A program made the translations under genes and the position numbers. The notes below the pieces were generated by a model. It was given only the letters and a program-made list of their open reading frames with translations, was not told where the DNA came from and searched no databases. From Microcoleus sp. FACHB-61 (GTDB lineage Bacteria > Cyanobacteriota > Cyanobacteriia > Cyanobacteriales > Microcoleaceae), in assembly GCA_014695295.1 (NCBI GenBank), contig JACJNY010000040.1, positions 27,726 to 91,725 on the forward strand: a DNA stretch of 64,000 nt. The letters are read 5' to 3'. Below, piece after piece: positions 54,123 through 63,700 of this stretch; position 1 is the first letter of the stretch; the number at the start of each line of letters is the position of its first letter.

Positions 54123-55278
54123 ATATCAATTCCGGTTGCACCGGAATGATATAGCTTTGGTTTTTGGCCACCAATGGAAACAAGCAATCCCTTTAATCAA
54201 AGAAGGTTGCTTGAGAAGAGCTTGACAGCGCTGAAATAGCACTTCCTCTAATTCATCAAGATTTTGAAAGGAGCGATTGGCAATTGGTTCATTTACCAAC
54301 GGCCACAGACGCTCTGCTGGTTGTAATTCGGGAGAATGGGAGGGCATAAATTCCAAGTATAAACCCTCTGGGACTCGAACTTGTGGGCTGATATGCCATC
54401 CAGCGTAGGTCTTTAGCTAAGATGATGTGTTTATCTTTACCTACTTTAAATTCTCTGGCAAAGTCTTCTAAAACTAAGTTAAAAAGCTCGATGTTAACTT
54501 TTGGGAGAATCCAAAAGTATGTTTCTCCCGTTGACGGGTGTACAAAACCATACAACCATAGCCATTGATATCGCCAATTTACGTTGGCTATGGGCTGCTC
54601 TCCATACCCTACCCAGACTCGCCGAATTATGGGCTTTAATCCCAGACGATGCTCATCCATTCCCCATACTTCTACTGCTGCTAATGGATGCTGCTGTTGA
54701 ATTCGTTTAGCTTGCGCTCTCCGTTTTTTTTCCCAGCTTCTTGGACTTCCAAGTCAGCTAGGTCGTGTTCAGGTCAGGGTATCCGTAACCGAAACTCTAA
54801 GGAACGTAGATAGTCCCAACCCCTTTGTACGCTGATTGGACGGTCAAGTAAATTACCCATCCACTCAGCAACTTTACGACTGTTCCATAATCCTCCATCA
54901 GCCGGAGGAGCTTGTAAAGTTTGCAACAGTTGTGCTTGTTCTACAACAGAGAGTAAAGGTGGAGTACCCGGATGTTGATGACGTTTATCTTTCAACCCAG
55001 GAACACCTAATTGATTGTAACGACGAACTTTCGCGGTATATCGAGTTACGGCAGTAACCTGTGACGTTCGCTACATCTTCGGTAACTCGTCCTGTTGCTA
55101 AGAGCCAAATTATTTGGTAGCGCGTCCGTTCAATTGGGTCTGACGCTTGACGATAAAGTTTAGACAACTGCGAGGGGGTTTGATGGGGTTCCAACTTTAG
55201 GCGTTTAGGCATAAATTGTCCTCATTGCATTCTTGATGCTCTTTCAGTATATCATTCCGGTGCAACCGGAATTGATAT
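54123..55278 (-). mobile_element. IS630-family insertion sequence, degenerate
   Basis: A 1156-bp element is bounded by perfect 31-bp inverted repeats, 54123-54153 and 55248-55278. Each end contains TTCCGGT-TGC-ACCGGAA and is nearly palindromic itself. It carries a broken transposase gene on the minus strand and interrupts a nuclease-like gene. Perfect ends with a dead transposase suggest recent arrival or mobilisation in trans. Confidence 0.93.
54126..55212 (-). pseudogene. IS630-family transposase, frameshifted
   Basis: Fragments in three frames read as one transposase. They are an N-terminal helix-turn-helix part (MPKRLKLEPHQTPSQLSK), then GVPGLKDKRHQHPGTPPLLS and VAEWMGNLLDRPISVQRGWD, then the catalytic part with GMDEHRLGLKP (first Asp), HIILAKDLRW (second Asp region) and SPELQPAERLWPLV (Glu). 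At least three frameshifts separate them, near 55060, 54770 and 54410. The last fragment reads into the left inverted repeat before its stop. It cannot make a functional enzyme without recoding. Confidence 0.9.
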
Positions 55279-55941
55279 AAATTATTAGTGCGATTGCTAA
55301 TTCCCAATAAATCAGATGTGCTATATCGAGGTGATTCTCCTTTCACTAATTTAACAAAGATGAAACTGCCACCTGTAGCAATCATGCGGTAATTAGGTTT
55401 CTCCGGGTTGGGATTTACCAGCATATAAGCTAAGATTTGCGCCAAGCCTGCTTCGATCGAAAACGAAACGAGTTTCGTTTCTATTGCCATCAGCTACCAC
55501 TGCTCTTTTAAAACAAAAGTATCGATGCTGCCTTTGATGATAACGCCTTCACCCTCTTCGGAAATTTCGACTGATTTTTCTGGTTTAATTTAGAAAGGAT
55601 GCAGATAAAACTCGCCGACAAATAACAGCGCAGAGACGATCGACAAACTGATGGTTTTTTCCAGCATCGGCGGATAATCCAGCAAGTTGAAGTAACCCGC
55701 TTTAATCTGATATAGCTGTCGTTTTTGAAAGTCGGTCATTTCGGGCAACTCGTCTTGCCATTGTCTGAAAAATTGGTCGTCTGTGACAAGTTGAAGCCAA
55801 AAAGTGTTTTTAATTCTTCTAATGTGACATTTGTAGCGGGAATTGTTTGAACCCTCATTCAAGCGCGTTAATTTTATGGCTACTTATAATTTTATCAAAT
55901 TTCCAGCTAATATTATGTCCCCTTGATCCATAATAACAAAA

Positions 55942-56059
55942 TTGGGCGTTGCAGATTTAGGGTATGAAGGGCTAAATATGCAAGTCCGAGAAACCAGTAT
56001 CCACAAAACTTCGGGATTTTCAAGTTATTTTTTTCATACCCTGATTAAGCAACGCCCAA
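55942..56059. mobile_element. MITE-like element with TTGGGCGTTGC ends
   Basis: TTGGGCGTTGC...AGGGTATGAA at the left and TTCATACCCT...GCAACGCCCAA at the right are roughly 28-bp imperfect inverted repeats around a non-coding core, total 118 bp. AAAT flanks both sides when ends are taken as TGGGCG, a possible target duplication. It lies in debris next to the disrupted nuclease-like gene. Confidence 0.75.
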
Positions 56060-56065
56060 AATTGG

Positions 56066-56126
56066 TTCGTAGTGAGGACGGAGAGTCCTAATCCAACTCG
56101 CTCTGACTTGCATTCCTCACTACGAA
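56066..56126. repeat. TTCGTAGTGAGGA inverted repeat, 61 bp
   Basis: TTCGTAGTGAGGA (56066) and TCCTCACTACGAA (ending 56126) are perfect 13-bp inverted repeats, directly beside the previous element. No coding content. Confidence 0.8.
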
Positions 56127-56179
56127 ATGGTAACGGTTATTTTATTGAAGATGATATAATAAGTCAAAATTGAATTCTG

Positions 56180-56758
56180 CTAATTCCAAATTTTTTGCAA
56201 ATTGAGAACAAATCCAGGCAAAACATTTTCCCCAGAAAGGGTGAGAGGAGATTGTAAAACTTCCACATCTTGGCCGGGGCGATAAATTTCAACTTCCCGT
56301 TTTTTGCGGTTAATCAGCCAACCCAAACGGCAGCCATTTTCCATATATTCTTGCATTTTTTCCTGAGTCTTTTTCAAGCTGTCAGTTGGGGAGAGGATTT
56401 CGACAGCAAAATCGGGACAAAGCGGGATGAATTTTTCTCTTTGTTGAGGTGTTAAAGCTTCCCAGCGCGATTTTTCTACCCAAGACGCATCGGGAGAGCG
56501 ATCGGCTTTATTTGGCAGAGTAAATCCTGTGGAGGAATCAAAGGCTTCACCGAGTTGGGTTTGTTCGTTCCAAAGTCCAATCTGTAAGTTAAATTTTGAG
56601 TTGCTTCTTCCCGTTTCTCCTCCGGTTGGCGGCATGACAATTAATTCTCCGTTGGCGTTCCGTTCAAGTTTCAATTCCGGGTTTTCTTCGCACAGTTGAT
56701 AAAACTGTTCAGAAGTTAGTTTAATAATGGAGTTGAGGTTTAAGGTGATAGCAGTCAT
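56180..56758 (-). CDS. Uma2 family (DUF820) putative endonuclease
   Basis: This 192-residue protein has the Uma2 pattern: LTSEQFYQLCEENPELKLER, NGELIVMPPTGGETG, Asp90 in DRSPDASWVE, Glu120 in FAVEILSPTDS and Lys134 in QEKMQEYMENG. It belongs to a different subgroup from the two other Uma2 genes (GGETG entry and CRLGWLI ending). It is alone on the minus strand, next to repeat elements upstream of the disrupted gene. Function unknown; nuclease fold predicted. Confidence 0.9.
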   Translation of the reverse strand: MTAITLNLNSIIKLTSEQFYQLCEENPELKLERNANGELIVMPPTGGETGRSNSKFNLQIGLWNEQTQLGEAFDSSTGFTLPNKADRSPDASWVEKSRWEALTPQQREKFIPLCPDFAVEILSPTDSLKKTQEKMQEYMENGCRLGWLINRKKREVEIYRPGQDVEVLQSPLTLSGENVLPGFVLNLQKIWN

Positions 56759-56845
56759 TGTTATTTACCTGCTGTTTGTAGGAACTTGATTAAGAATTAA
56801 AAATGGGATTAGTCATTTTTAATTCTTAATTATTAACTTCTAATT

Positions 56846-58024
56846 CTACTGCAATTGCTTGATTCTGTTAAGCGCGTCTTGATAGGCGGTGGTTCTTCCG
56901 CCTTGCTTGTAAAGTTCTGCTGCTTTTTGAAAGTCGGCAATTGCTTTCGGTTGGTTTTTGTTCTCCAGGTAAGCTAAAGCTCGGTTGTAGTAGGCGTCGG
57001 CAAAACCGGGATTGGCTTCGATCGCCCGCGTGTATGCTTGAATAGCGCTGGGCGCGCGGGTTGTCTCGATGCTGGCGATGAGAGTGCGGGCATTGCCGAT
57101 GTTGAAGTACAATTCGGGAGTGTAGTTGGGCTTGAAACTGAGTGCTTTGGTGAAATCATCGATCGCGTCCGAAGGATTGTCTTGATCTAACCGCGAAAGT
57201 CCTCGAAAATAATAAGCTTGGGCGTCTTGCGGATTGGCGGTGGATACCGGGCCGGTCGTTGGGGGAGTATTGTCTACTTTCAACTCGGATTTGTTGATTC
57301 CCGCCGCCACAAGCTTCGCGATAAATGTATTGATTGGAACTGCTGCGTTAAATCCGGTTTTAATCGGGGCGACTTCGCCGGAACTGGTTTGAGCAAAACC
57401 GAATTCCCCTTGTCCGTGTAAACCGATGACTCGGCCTTCGGAGTCAAAAACTGGGCCGCCACTCATACCGCTCCAAGTTACTGCCTGATACCGCAAAGTG
57501 TAACCTTCCGGGCGGTTGCCGGGGCGGCTGGTAACGAGTCCGGGAGAGAGTTCTGGTTCTCGTTCGGCGCCGAAAAGTCCGCCCGTAGCGGGATAGCCGT
57601 AAACGAAGATTTGAGTGCCGATGACAGCTTGATCGGAATCTGCGATCGTCGCGACTGGATATTCTTCGGGGCTTTCAAATTTGACTACCGCTAAATCCGG
57701 GTCAGTTTCGGCGGTTTGCAAACGGGTGACGGATGTTGCTTGATAGTTTTTGCCTTTAGACGTGCGAACGGTGTATTTCACGTCTGCTTTCTCTACGACG
57801 TGATTGACTGTTAAAACTGTGTAAGTTTTGCCGTTTTTGGCAATAATTACGCCAGAACCGTCTCCGAGGGAACTGTTAATTTGTACTGTCAGCGGCCCGG
57901 CAATGCTGGCGACTTCTTGGGGCGTTTTGGCGATCGCGGGCTGGCTGATGACTATGGTTAAGGCTGCGGTAGTTCCTGCTAGCAGGGTGGTTAAGGTGTC
58001 GTAACGAGAAAAATTTATATTCAT
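56846..58024 (-). CDS. Exported trypsin-like serine protease with TPR domain
   Basis: This 392-residue protein starts at the ATG at 58024, because MNINFSRYDTLTTLLAG and SQPAIA then form a normal signal peptide (cleavage after about residue 32); the frame upstream is basic and unlikely. The protease domain (33-230) has the full triad: His75 (VNHVVE), Asp110 (DPDLAVVKF) and Ser188 (GMSGGPVF). Three or so TPRs follow (about 270-385; AYYFRGLSRLDQDNPSDAI, ADAYYNRALAYLENK). It should act in the periplasm or cell envelope. Similar trypsin-TPR proteins are common in cyanobacteria; substrates are unknown. Confidence 0.92.
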   Translation of the reverse strand: MNINFSRYDTLTTLLAGTTAALTIVISQPAIAKTPQEVASIAGPLTVQINSSLGDGSGVIIAKNGKTYTVLTVNHVVEKADVKYTVRTSKGKNYQATSVTRLQTAETDPDLAVVKFESPEEYPVATIADSDQAVIGTQIFVYGYPATGGLFGAEREPELSPGLVTSRPGNRPEGYTLRYQAVTWSGMSGGPVFDSEGRVIGLHGQGEFGFAQTSSGEVAPIKTGFNAAVPINTFIAKLVAAGINKSELKVDNTPPTTGPVSTANPQDAQAYYFRGLSRLDQDNPSDAIDDFTKALSFKPNYTPELYFNIGNARTLIASIETTRAPSAIQAYTRAIEANPGFADAYYNRALAYLENKNQPKAIADFQKAAELYKQGGRTTAYQDALNRIKQLQ

Positions 58025-58257
58025 GGCTATTGGTAATTTGTACCTGGGTAGCGGGATTTCGGGGAAAAAGGGCGATCGGTCGTTGGTACTTTTTTTGTTT
58101 TTAGTTTTATTGGTGATTTGACGCAAAGGATCTCGGCTTTGTTCTTTAGTGATAATTTTACTCGCTTTTTTGTTCCTCGATTCCCTTTTTCACTGTATGG
58201 TGCGCACTGCGTACCTTAATTAATCTCCCTGCAGGCTGCCCAACTTACTTATTAAAA

Positions 58258-58644
58258 CTAAACAATACATGACTCGAACTCGGTGCTTAATTCTTCCTTA
58301 GTCATCATTCCCCCTGCCACTAGCATGACTAAATCATATACTCCATCGTCCGTCAAATTCAGAGTGCAAGCATTTAAACGCAAAAAGGTATCTGTCACTG
58401 CAAAAGCCGTTCGTTTATTGTCGTCAATAAAGGGATGATTCATCGCTATGTGATAGAGATAGGCGGCAGCTTGTTCGCTAATTGTTGGATGCAAAAATTG
58501 GCCCCCAAAAGTTGCTTGCGGTTGAGCCAAAGCCGACTCTAACAAACCTTCATCTCTAACGCCTGGAGTGCCGCCAAATCTCTCTATCTGTCTGGCGTGG
58601 ATACTTAAAACCATACTTTTGCTGACAAAAATAGGAGTTGGCAA
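58258..58644 (-). CDS. doc: Doc/Fic-family toxin
   Basis: This 128-residue protein carries HPFIDDNKRTA (His70 to Arg78), the Fic/Doc active-site loop in the short Doc form, and GTPGVRDEGLLESALAQP, typical of Doc proteins. Doc phosphorylates elongation factor Tu with its Fic fold and is neutralised by a partner antitoxin. The gene overlaps the preceding antitoxin-like gene by 89 bases, an unusually long overlap. The start MPTPIFVSKSMVLSIH matches family N termini. The active site is complete; activity is inferred. Confidence 0.9.
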   Translation of the reverse strand: MPTPIFVSKSMVLSIHARQIERFGGTPGVRDEGLLESALAQPQATFGGQFLHPTISEQAAAYLYHIAMNHPFIDDNKRTAFAVTDTFLRLNACTLNLTDDGVYDLVMLVAGGMMTKEELSTEFESCIV

Positions 58645-58822
58645 GGCGACGGTAAATTTCCTTTCTTTCGCGTTCTGAATCTAGATAGGCCTGCCATGCT
58701 TTGGCTTCTAGTTTTTGTTGTTCTTCTTCAGTCTTTAAGGAACGGACAAATTCAAGCACTTTCAGCAGCAAGGGTTCTGGTACTTGGTCGAGTTCTTGAA
58801 GAAGTTGGTCTTTTGCGGTCAT
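58556..58822 (-). CDS. Putative antitoxin of the Doc pair
   Basis: This 88-residue protein begins MTAKDQLLQELDQVPEPLLL and continues KVLEFVRSLK, a short helical N terminus resembling DUF2281-type antitoxins. The middle (KAWQAYLDSERERKEIYRRL) fits a flexible toxin-binding region. The last 30 residues are read from DNA that also encodes the start of Doc in another frame, so that tail (CQQKYGFKYPRQTD) may be an extension after loss of an earlier stop. Position and overlap support the antitoxin role. Confidence 0.72.
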   Translation of the reverse strand: MTAKDQLLQELDQVPEPLLLKVLEFVRSLKTEEEQQKLEAKAWQAYLDSERERKEIYRRLANSYFCQQKYGFKYPRQTDREIWRHSRR

Positions 58823-58899
58823 GTTTCTTTCTTCCTAGTTATTCTACAACTATTTTATCCGAATTCATAAAAGTCTTGCAACCTAGAGATTGTACGCGA

Positions 58900-58940
58900 T
58901 TATATGTAAGGATACGGCACTGCCGTGTCCTTACATATAA
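58900..58940. repeat. 41-bp near-perfect palindrome
   Basis: TTATATGTAAGGATACGGCA is followed by its near-complement TGCCGTGTCCTTACATATAA with a few mismatches. It lies between the antitoxin gene and the end of cobA-hemD, both minus-strand, and could act as a transcription barrier. GGCA(A/C)TGCCGTGTCC also occurs at about 32357. Confidence 0.8.
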
Positions 58941-59010
58941 CTTTTTTAAAATGAGATTACAACAATTTTACAACCAACAGATTAGATAATCAACTACTGT
59001 TCGATCGCAC

Positions 59011-60603
59011 TTATAGATTTTGAGATTCTGCAACCCATTGGACGATCGCCTCAGTCAATCCGTCTAACGTGTATTCTTTGGCTTCCACATCTAACTTACC
59101 CAATAAATTATGACAGCTTTTGGAAGTTTCCGGCCCGATGGATGCGATGCAAACGCTTTCCAACCAATCCTGAGATCCGGACAACTGCGGGCTTTGTTCT
59201 ATGAGATTGCAAAAGTTATGCACGGTTTTTGAACTGGCAAAAGTTATGATATTTACGGCTTGATTTTGGAGTGCGGATAGGGCGATCGGATCAATATTTT
59301 CGGGACAGCAAGATTGGTAAGCTGGCACTTCTATTACTTGCGCTCCTTTGGCGGTGAATTCTTTAACTAAAACTTCTCTGCCGCCGCTTTCTACTCTGGG
59401 AAATAGAATCTTGCAGTTTGTAGGGGCGGTGCCCCCGTGCCCGCCCTGCCAGGGGAAGTTCTCGACTAGGGAATCGGCGATAAAGTTGGGGGGAATAAAG
59501 TCTGGTTGTAGAGAGTGCGATCGCAAACTTTCGGCTGTTTTTTTCCCGACAACTGCGATTTTAATACCAAACAAACTGCGGGCGTCTTTGCCTTTTGCTT
59601 GTAATCGTTGAAAAAAGCAGTCTACAGCGTTGTGGGAAGTGAGAATTAACCAGTGAAAGCTTGACAATTGTGCGATCGCACTGTCTAATGGTTCCCAAGT
59701 GGACGGCGGCCCAATTACCAAAGCGGGCATTTCGATAACGCGGGCTCCTTGTTGCTGGAGTCGATCGCTAAATTCAGCAGACTGAGAAACCGATCGCGTG
59801 ACTAAAATGGTTTTTCCTGCTAGTGGCAATTTGCTGTTATTAGTGGTGACAGGTGTATCGATCATATTTGTGCTTTCTGGCTGGATTAAATATTCGCGCA
59901 ATCTGACTACTTCGCCAATTACGATCACGCAAGGCGATAGAGATTGACCTGCTGTTTGCTGTACAATGTTGGAGAGAGTACCGAGCCAAATTTGCTGTTC
60001 GGGGCGACCGCAATCTCGGATAATGGCGATCGGAGTTTCGGGCGATCGTCCGTGCTTTTGCAATTGCCAGACGATCTCGCTCAGATTTCGTCCTCCCATC
60101 AATATTACCAAAGTTTCTATCTGCACTAAAGCTTCCCATTCCAGAGCATCCGGTTCGTGGGCGCTCATCACTGCAAAACAGCGGCTCATCACCGGATCTG
60201 TGAGGGGAATTGCTGCTAGTAAAGGTGCGGATAGGGCGGAGGAAATTCCGGGTATTACTTCAAACTCGCAGCCCGCTGTTTTTAATGCTTGAATTTCGGA
60301 ACTGGAGCGACCAAAAATAAACGGGTCACCACTTTTTAGCCGCACGACTTGTTTTCCTAATTTGCAATGTTCTACCAGCAAGCGGTTAATTTCTTGCTGC
60401 TGGGTGGAAGGTTGGCCGCCGCGTTTCCCGACTTCGATTTTCCGACAAGTTGCTGGGATTAATTCGAGTTGCGGGATGTCGATTAGAGCGTCGTAGATTA
60501 AGACTTGGGCTTGGGATAGCAGTTTGTGCGATCGCACTGTCATCAAGTTACAATCTCCTGGTCCCGCACCGACTAGATAAACTTTCCCTTTTTGGTTTTT
60601 CAC
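59011..60603 (-). CDS. cobA-hemD: Uroporphyrinogen-III C-methyltransferase / uroporphyrinogen-III synthase fusion
   Basis: This product has 530 residues from a GTG at 60603 preceded by GGAGGA; the longer frame from 60669 adds unlikely residues. The N-terminal half is CobA/SUMT (KGKVYLVGAGPGDCNLMT, VRLKSGDPFIFGR, ILMGGRNLSEI), which methylates uroporphyrinogen III toward siroheme and cobalamin. The C-terminal half (about 265-530) is HemD (GKTILVTRS, LILTSHNAVDCFF), which makes uroporphyrinogen III. The fusion is known in cyanobacteria. Within HemD the peptide WQGGHGGTAPTN is encoded by a GGGGGCAC-type repeat near 59420-59457 that looks inserted in frame. Confidence 0.94.
   Translation of the reverse strand: MKNQKGKVYLVGAGPGDCNLMTVRSHKLLSQAQVLIYDALIDIPQLELIPATCRKIEVGKRGGQPSTQQQEINRLLVEHCKLGKQVVRLKSGDPFIFGRSSSEIQALKTAGCEFEVIPGISSALSAPLLAAIPLTDPVMSRCFAVMSAHEPDALEWEALVQIETLVILMGGRNLSEIVWQLQKHGRSPETPIAIIRDCGRPEQQIWLGTLSNIVQQTAGQSLSPCVIVIGEVVRLREYLIQPESTNMIDTPVTTNNSKLPLAGKTILVTRSVSQSAEFSDRLQQQGARVIEMPALVIGPPSTWEPLDSAIAQLSSFHWLILTSHNAVDCFFQRLQAKGKDARSLFGIKIAVVGKKTAESLRSHSLQPDFIPPNFIADSLVENFPWQGGHGGTAPTNCKILFPRVESGGREVLVKEFTAKGAQVIEVPAYQSCCPENIDPIALSALQNQAVNIITFASSKTVHNFCNLIEQSPQLSGSQDWLESVCIASIGPETSKSCHNLLGKLDVEAKEYTLDGLTEAIVQWVAESQNL
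59420..59457. repeat. TGTAGGGGCGGTGCCCCCGTG repeat inside the hemD part
   Basis: TGTAGGGGCGGTGCCCCCGT followed by GCCCGCCCTGCCAGGGG is GC-palindromic and resembles the intergenic repeat at 23710-23776. It is translated in frame within CobA-HemD. Confidence 0.75.
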
Positions 60604-60643
60604 ACTTCCTCCTCGATAGTATAGTTTTATGAATATTGCTAGC

Positions 60644-60706
60644 CTATAGTAAGACGCGCCGAGGCGCACCCTACACTATAGTAAGACGCGCCGAGGCGCA
60701 CCCTAC
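60644..60706. repeat. Two tandem 31-bp copies with GACGCGCCGAGGCGCACC
   Basis: CTATAGTAAGACGCGCCGAG and the next eleven bases are repeated exactly at 60644-60674 and 60676-60706, separated by one base. Each copy contains a GCGCC/GGCGC palindrome. They lie in the divergent region between cobA-hemD and the large glycosyltransferase gene. Confidence 0.9.
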
Positions 60707-60744
60707 GGTATACTCAGCAGTTTATTGTATAAGAAAAGCTATTT

Positions 60745-63700
60745 ATGCAGATTATCATCATCACAGCCGCCGATGCAAATTACTTTGAATTGGTGCGAGG
60801 TACTATTTTATCGGTGCGGGAAAAACCAGAGGGTGAAAATGTGGCGATCGGCTTTTTCGATCTCGGCTGCACTCCCGAACAGTTGCAGTGGCTGGAAAGA
60901 CAAGTTAATATCATTCAAAAGCCGGATTGGGACTTTGATTTCCCTCGCAGAAATGAATCTCCCGAGCATTTAAAAGGACTATTAGTTAGACCTTGTTTGC
61001 GAAAATACTTTCCCAATTTTGATATATACCTTTGGATAGATGCTGATGCTTGGGTGCAAGATTGGTCAAGTGTCGAACTGTTAGTTAAAGGCGCGGCAAA
61101 ACGCGGGCTGGCAATAGTTCACGAATTAGATAGAAATTATAATTTACCTTACGGCAAACAGGCTTGGTACTGGCAATTTGTTTACCGCGATTATCAAGCA
61201 GTTTTTGGAGATGAAGTAGCCCAGCAGTTATACAGCTACCCTACCATCAATGCCGGGGTGTTTGCCCTGCACAAAACCGCGCCACACTGGAAAATTTGGG
61301 CAGAATATTTGGAAGAGGGATTGCAAAATTCCGTTTTAATGACCGATCAAGTAGCATTAAATCGGTTAGTTTACGGTACGGAAATGTTCGACAAAACAGA
61401 GATACTTCCAGCTCGCTGCAACTGGAGCTGCAACTTTGGTTTCCCGATTTGGGACAAGCAAAGAGCGTGTTTTGTGGAGCCGTACTTGCCGCAGGAAAAA
61501 ATCGGTATCCTGCACCTGACTGGATACAAACACGATCGAGTCAAACTAACCGCAACAGACGGAGATACAGTAGAAATCAGCCTCCGCTACCAACCGATTC
61601 AACCGAAAAAAATGACAGCACAAAAATACTCGGAAATCGCAAATAATACTTTATTGCCCGCCGGAGATTACGTCTCGCCCGGATTGAAAATCATCCTCCC
61701 GGATGCGCACTTTCCCAACATGATTGTCGCCGATCCTCAGACTTCTCAGTGGCCTTACCTGCGACGGGAAATTCAGCACAATTGGTATGTCGATCGGCGG
61801 GCTGCTTCAGTCGGATTTCTCAGCCGCGACGAAGCACACATTCTTTACAATACAGCCCTGCAATTTTCAGGTAAAAAAGCATTAGAAATTGGCTGCTGGC
61901 TGGGTTGGTCTGCTTGTCATTTAGCACTCGCCGGAGTTGAATTAAATGTCGTCGATCCGCTGCTAGAAAGAGACGACATCAGGCAAAGCGTCATTGATTC
62001 AATTCAAGGAGCTCTCAATGCGTCGGGAGTTCAAACGACCGTCGAGCTAATACCCGGTTACAGCCCCCAAAGAGTAGAAGCATTGGCCGCTCAATTCAAC
62101 CGCAAATGGTCGTTAATTTTTATTGACGGAGAACATGAAGGTGATGGGCCGTTAAATGACGCAATTGCTTGTGAAAAATTTGCAGAAAAAGATGCGATAA
62201 TTTTGTTTCACGACTTAGCAGCTCCCGCTGTTGCTAAAGGTTTAGATTACTTGAAAGAAAAGGGATGGAATACTGTAATTTATCAAACAATGCAAATTAT
62301 GGGTGCTGCTTGGCGGGGAAATGTCGAGCCTGTAAAACATCAACCAGACCCCGATATTTCCTGGCAGTTCCCAGCACATTTGCAAGGTTATGATGTTAGC
62401 AGCAATTCTCAAACAGCCAGCCAAGCCAATCAAAACCAACAGTTATCTTATACAAAAAATTTTTACGAATTAATAGGAGAAGGCACTCGCAGTTCTGCTA
62501 AAGAGATTGTTCCTTTATTGTTAGAATTGATGCAGCCCGCTGTACCTCAAAGCGTTGTTGATGTGGGCTGCGGTACGGGAAGTTGGTTAGCTGCTTTTCA
62601 AAAATTGGGAATTGCTGATTGTTTAGGAATAGATGGCGATTATGTCGATCGCACTATTTTACAAATTCCTTTAAATCAGTTCCAATCCGCCGATTTAAAG
62701 CAACCGCTGCAAATAAACAGAAAATTTGACTTAGCAATTTCTCTGGAAGTTGCCGAACATTTGCCGGCTACCTGTGCCGAAAACTTTGTTAATTCTCTCA
62801 CTCAACTAGCACCGGTGATTCTATTTTCTGCTGCGATACCATTTCAAGGAGGCGTCGAACACGTTAACGAACAGTGGCCACAATATTGGGTTTATTACTT
62901 TCAGAAAAACGGCTATGCAGTTATTGACTGCTTGAGAAAAAAAATATGGAACAATGACAAAGTAGAGCCTTGGTACGCTCAGAATATCTTGATTTTTGCT
63001 AAACAAGAATGCTTGTCGAAATATCCGAGGTTAGTAAATGAATATCAAAATATCGATCTGAATCAATTAGCCATCGTCCATCCCAAGATTTATTTTTACA
63101 GCTTGCAAGCTGCTAGAAATTCAGCCCCAAAATTACAGTCAGAAAACGTCAAAAAAGTTGCAGCACCGCAGTTGGAAGAGCGGCCTTTAATATCTGTGAT
63201 TATTCCTTGCTACAATCAATCTCATTTTTTGCAGCAAGCAATCGACAGTGTGATCGATCAAAGCTATAAAAATTGGGAAATAATCGTTGTCAATGACGGC
63301 AGTTTAGATAGTACCAGTACAGTAGCAAAAAATGCGATCGCAGCAAATCCCCAGCATCAAGTTAGGCTAATAGAACAAGCTCATCAAGGGATATCCATAG
63401 CTAGAAATACTGGCATAGCGGCAGCAAACGGCGAATACATAATGCCCTTAGATGCCGATGATATCTTAGCTCCAAATGCCTTAATTTGTCTTTTAGAAAT
63501 ATGTCTAAAATCAAAAGTACCTTGCATAGCATTTGGTTCTTATCAACTGTTTGGCACTGAAAATCGCACCGTACCCAGTTATGATTTATATTCACCAAAA
63601 AAGATCAAACAATCTAATATGATTTGCACGTCTTCATTGTATCACAAATCAGTTTGGAATTTGGTCAACGGTTACAAAGCAGAGATGAAAGAAGGTTATG

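Larger units (their letters stand above)
54067..55858 (-). pseudogene. Decayed cyanobacterial nuclease-like gene split by an IS630 element
   Basis: The gene starts at 55858 (MRVQTIPATNVTLEELKT) and resembles a common cyanobacterial family often labelled restriction endonuclease subunit R-like. Four lesions are visible. A frameshift near 55800 leads to LQLVTDDQFFRQWQDELPE. A TAA at 55590 lies where FYIKPEKS is expected. A TAG near 55500 replaces a Trp codon in KEQWWLM. Finally, the IS630 element is inserted after RTNNLY. Beyond the element, the tail HDVLRILKGLSQIAASN and its stop remain at 54067. Segments 55862-55590 and 55490-55279 are in the same frame. Family function is not established. 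Confidence 0.85.
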
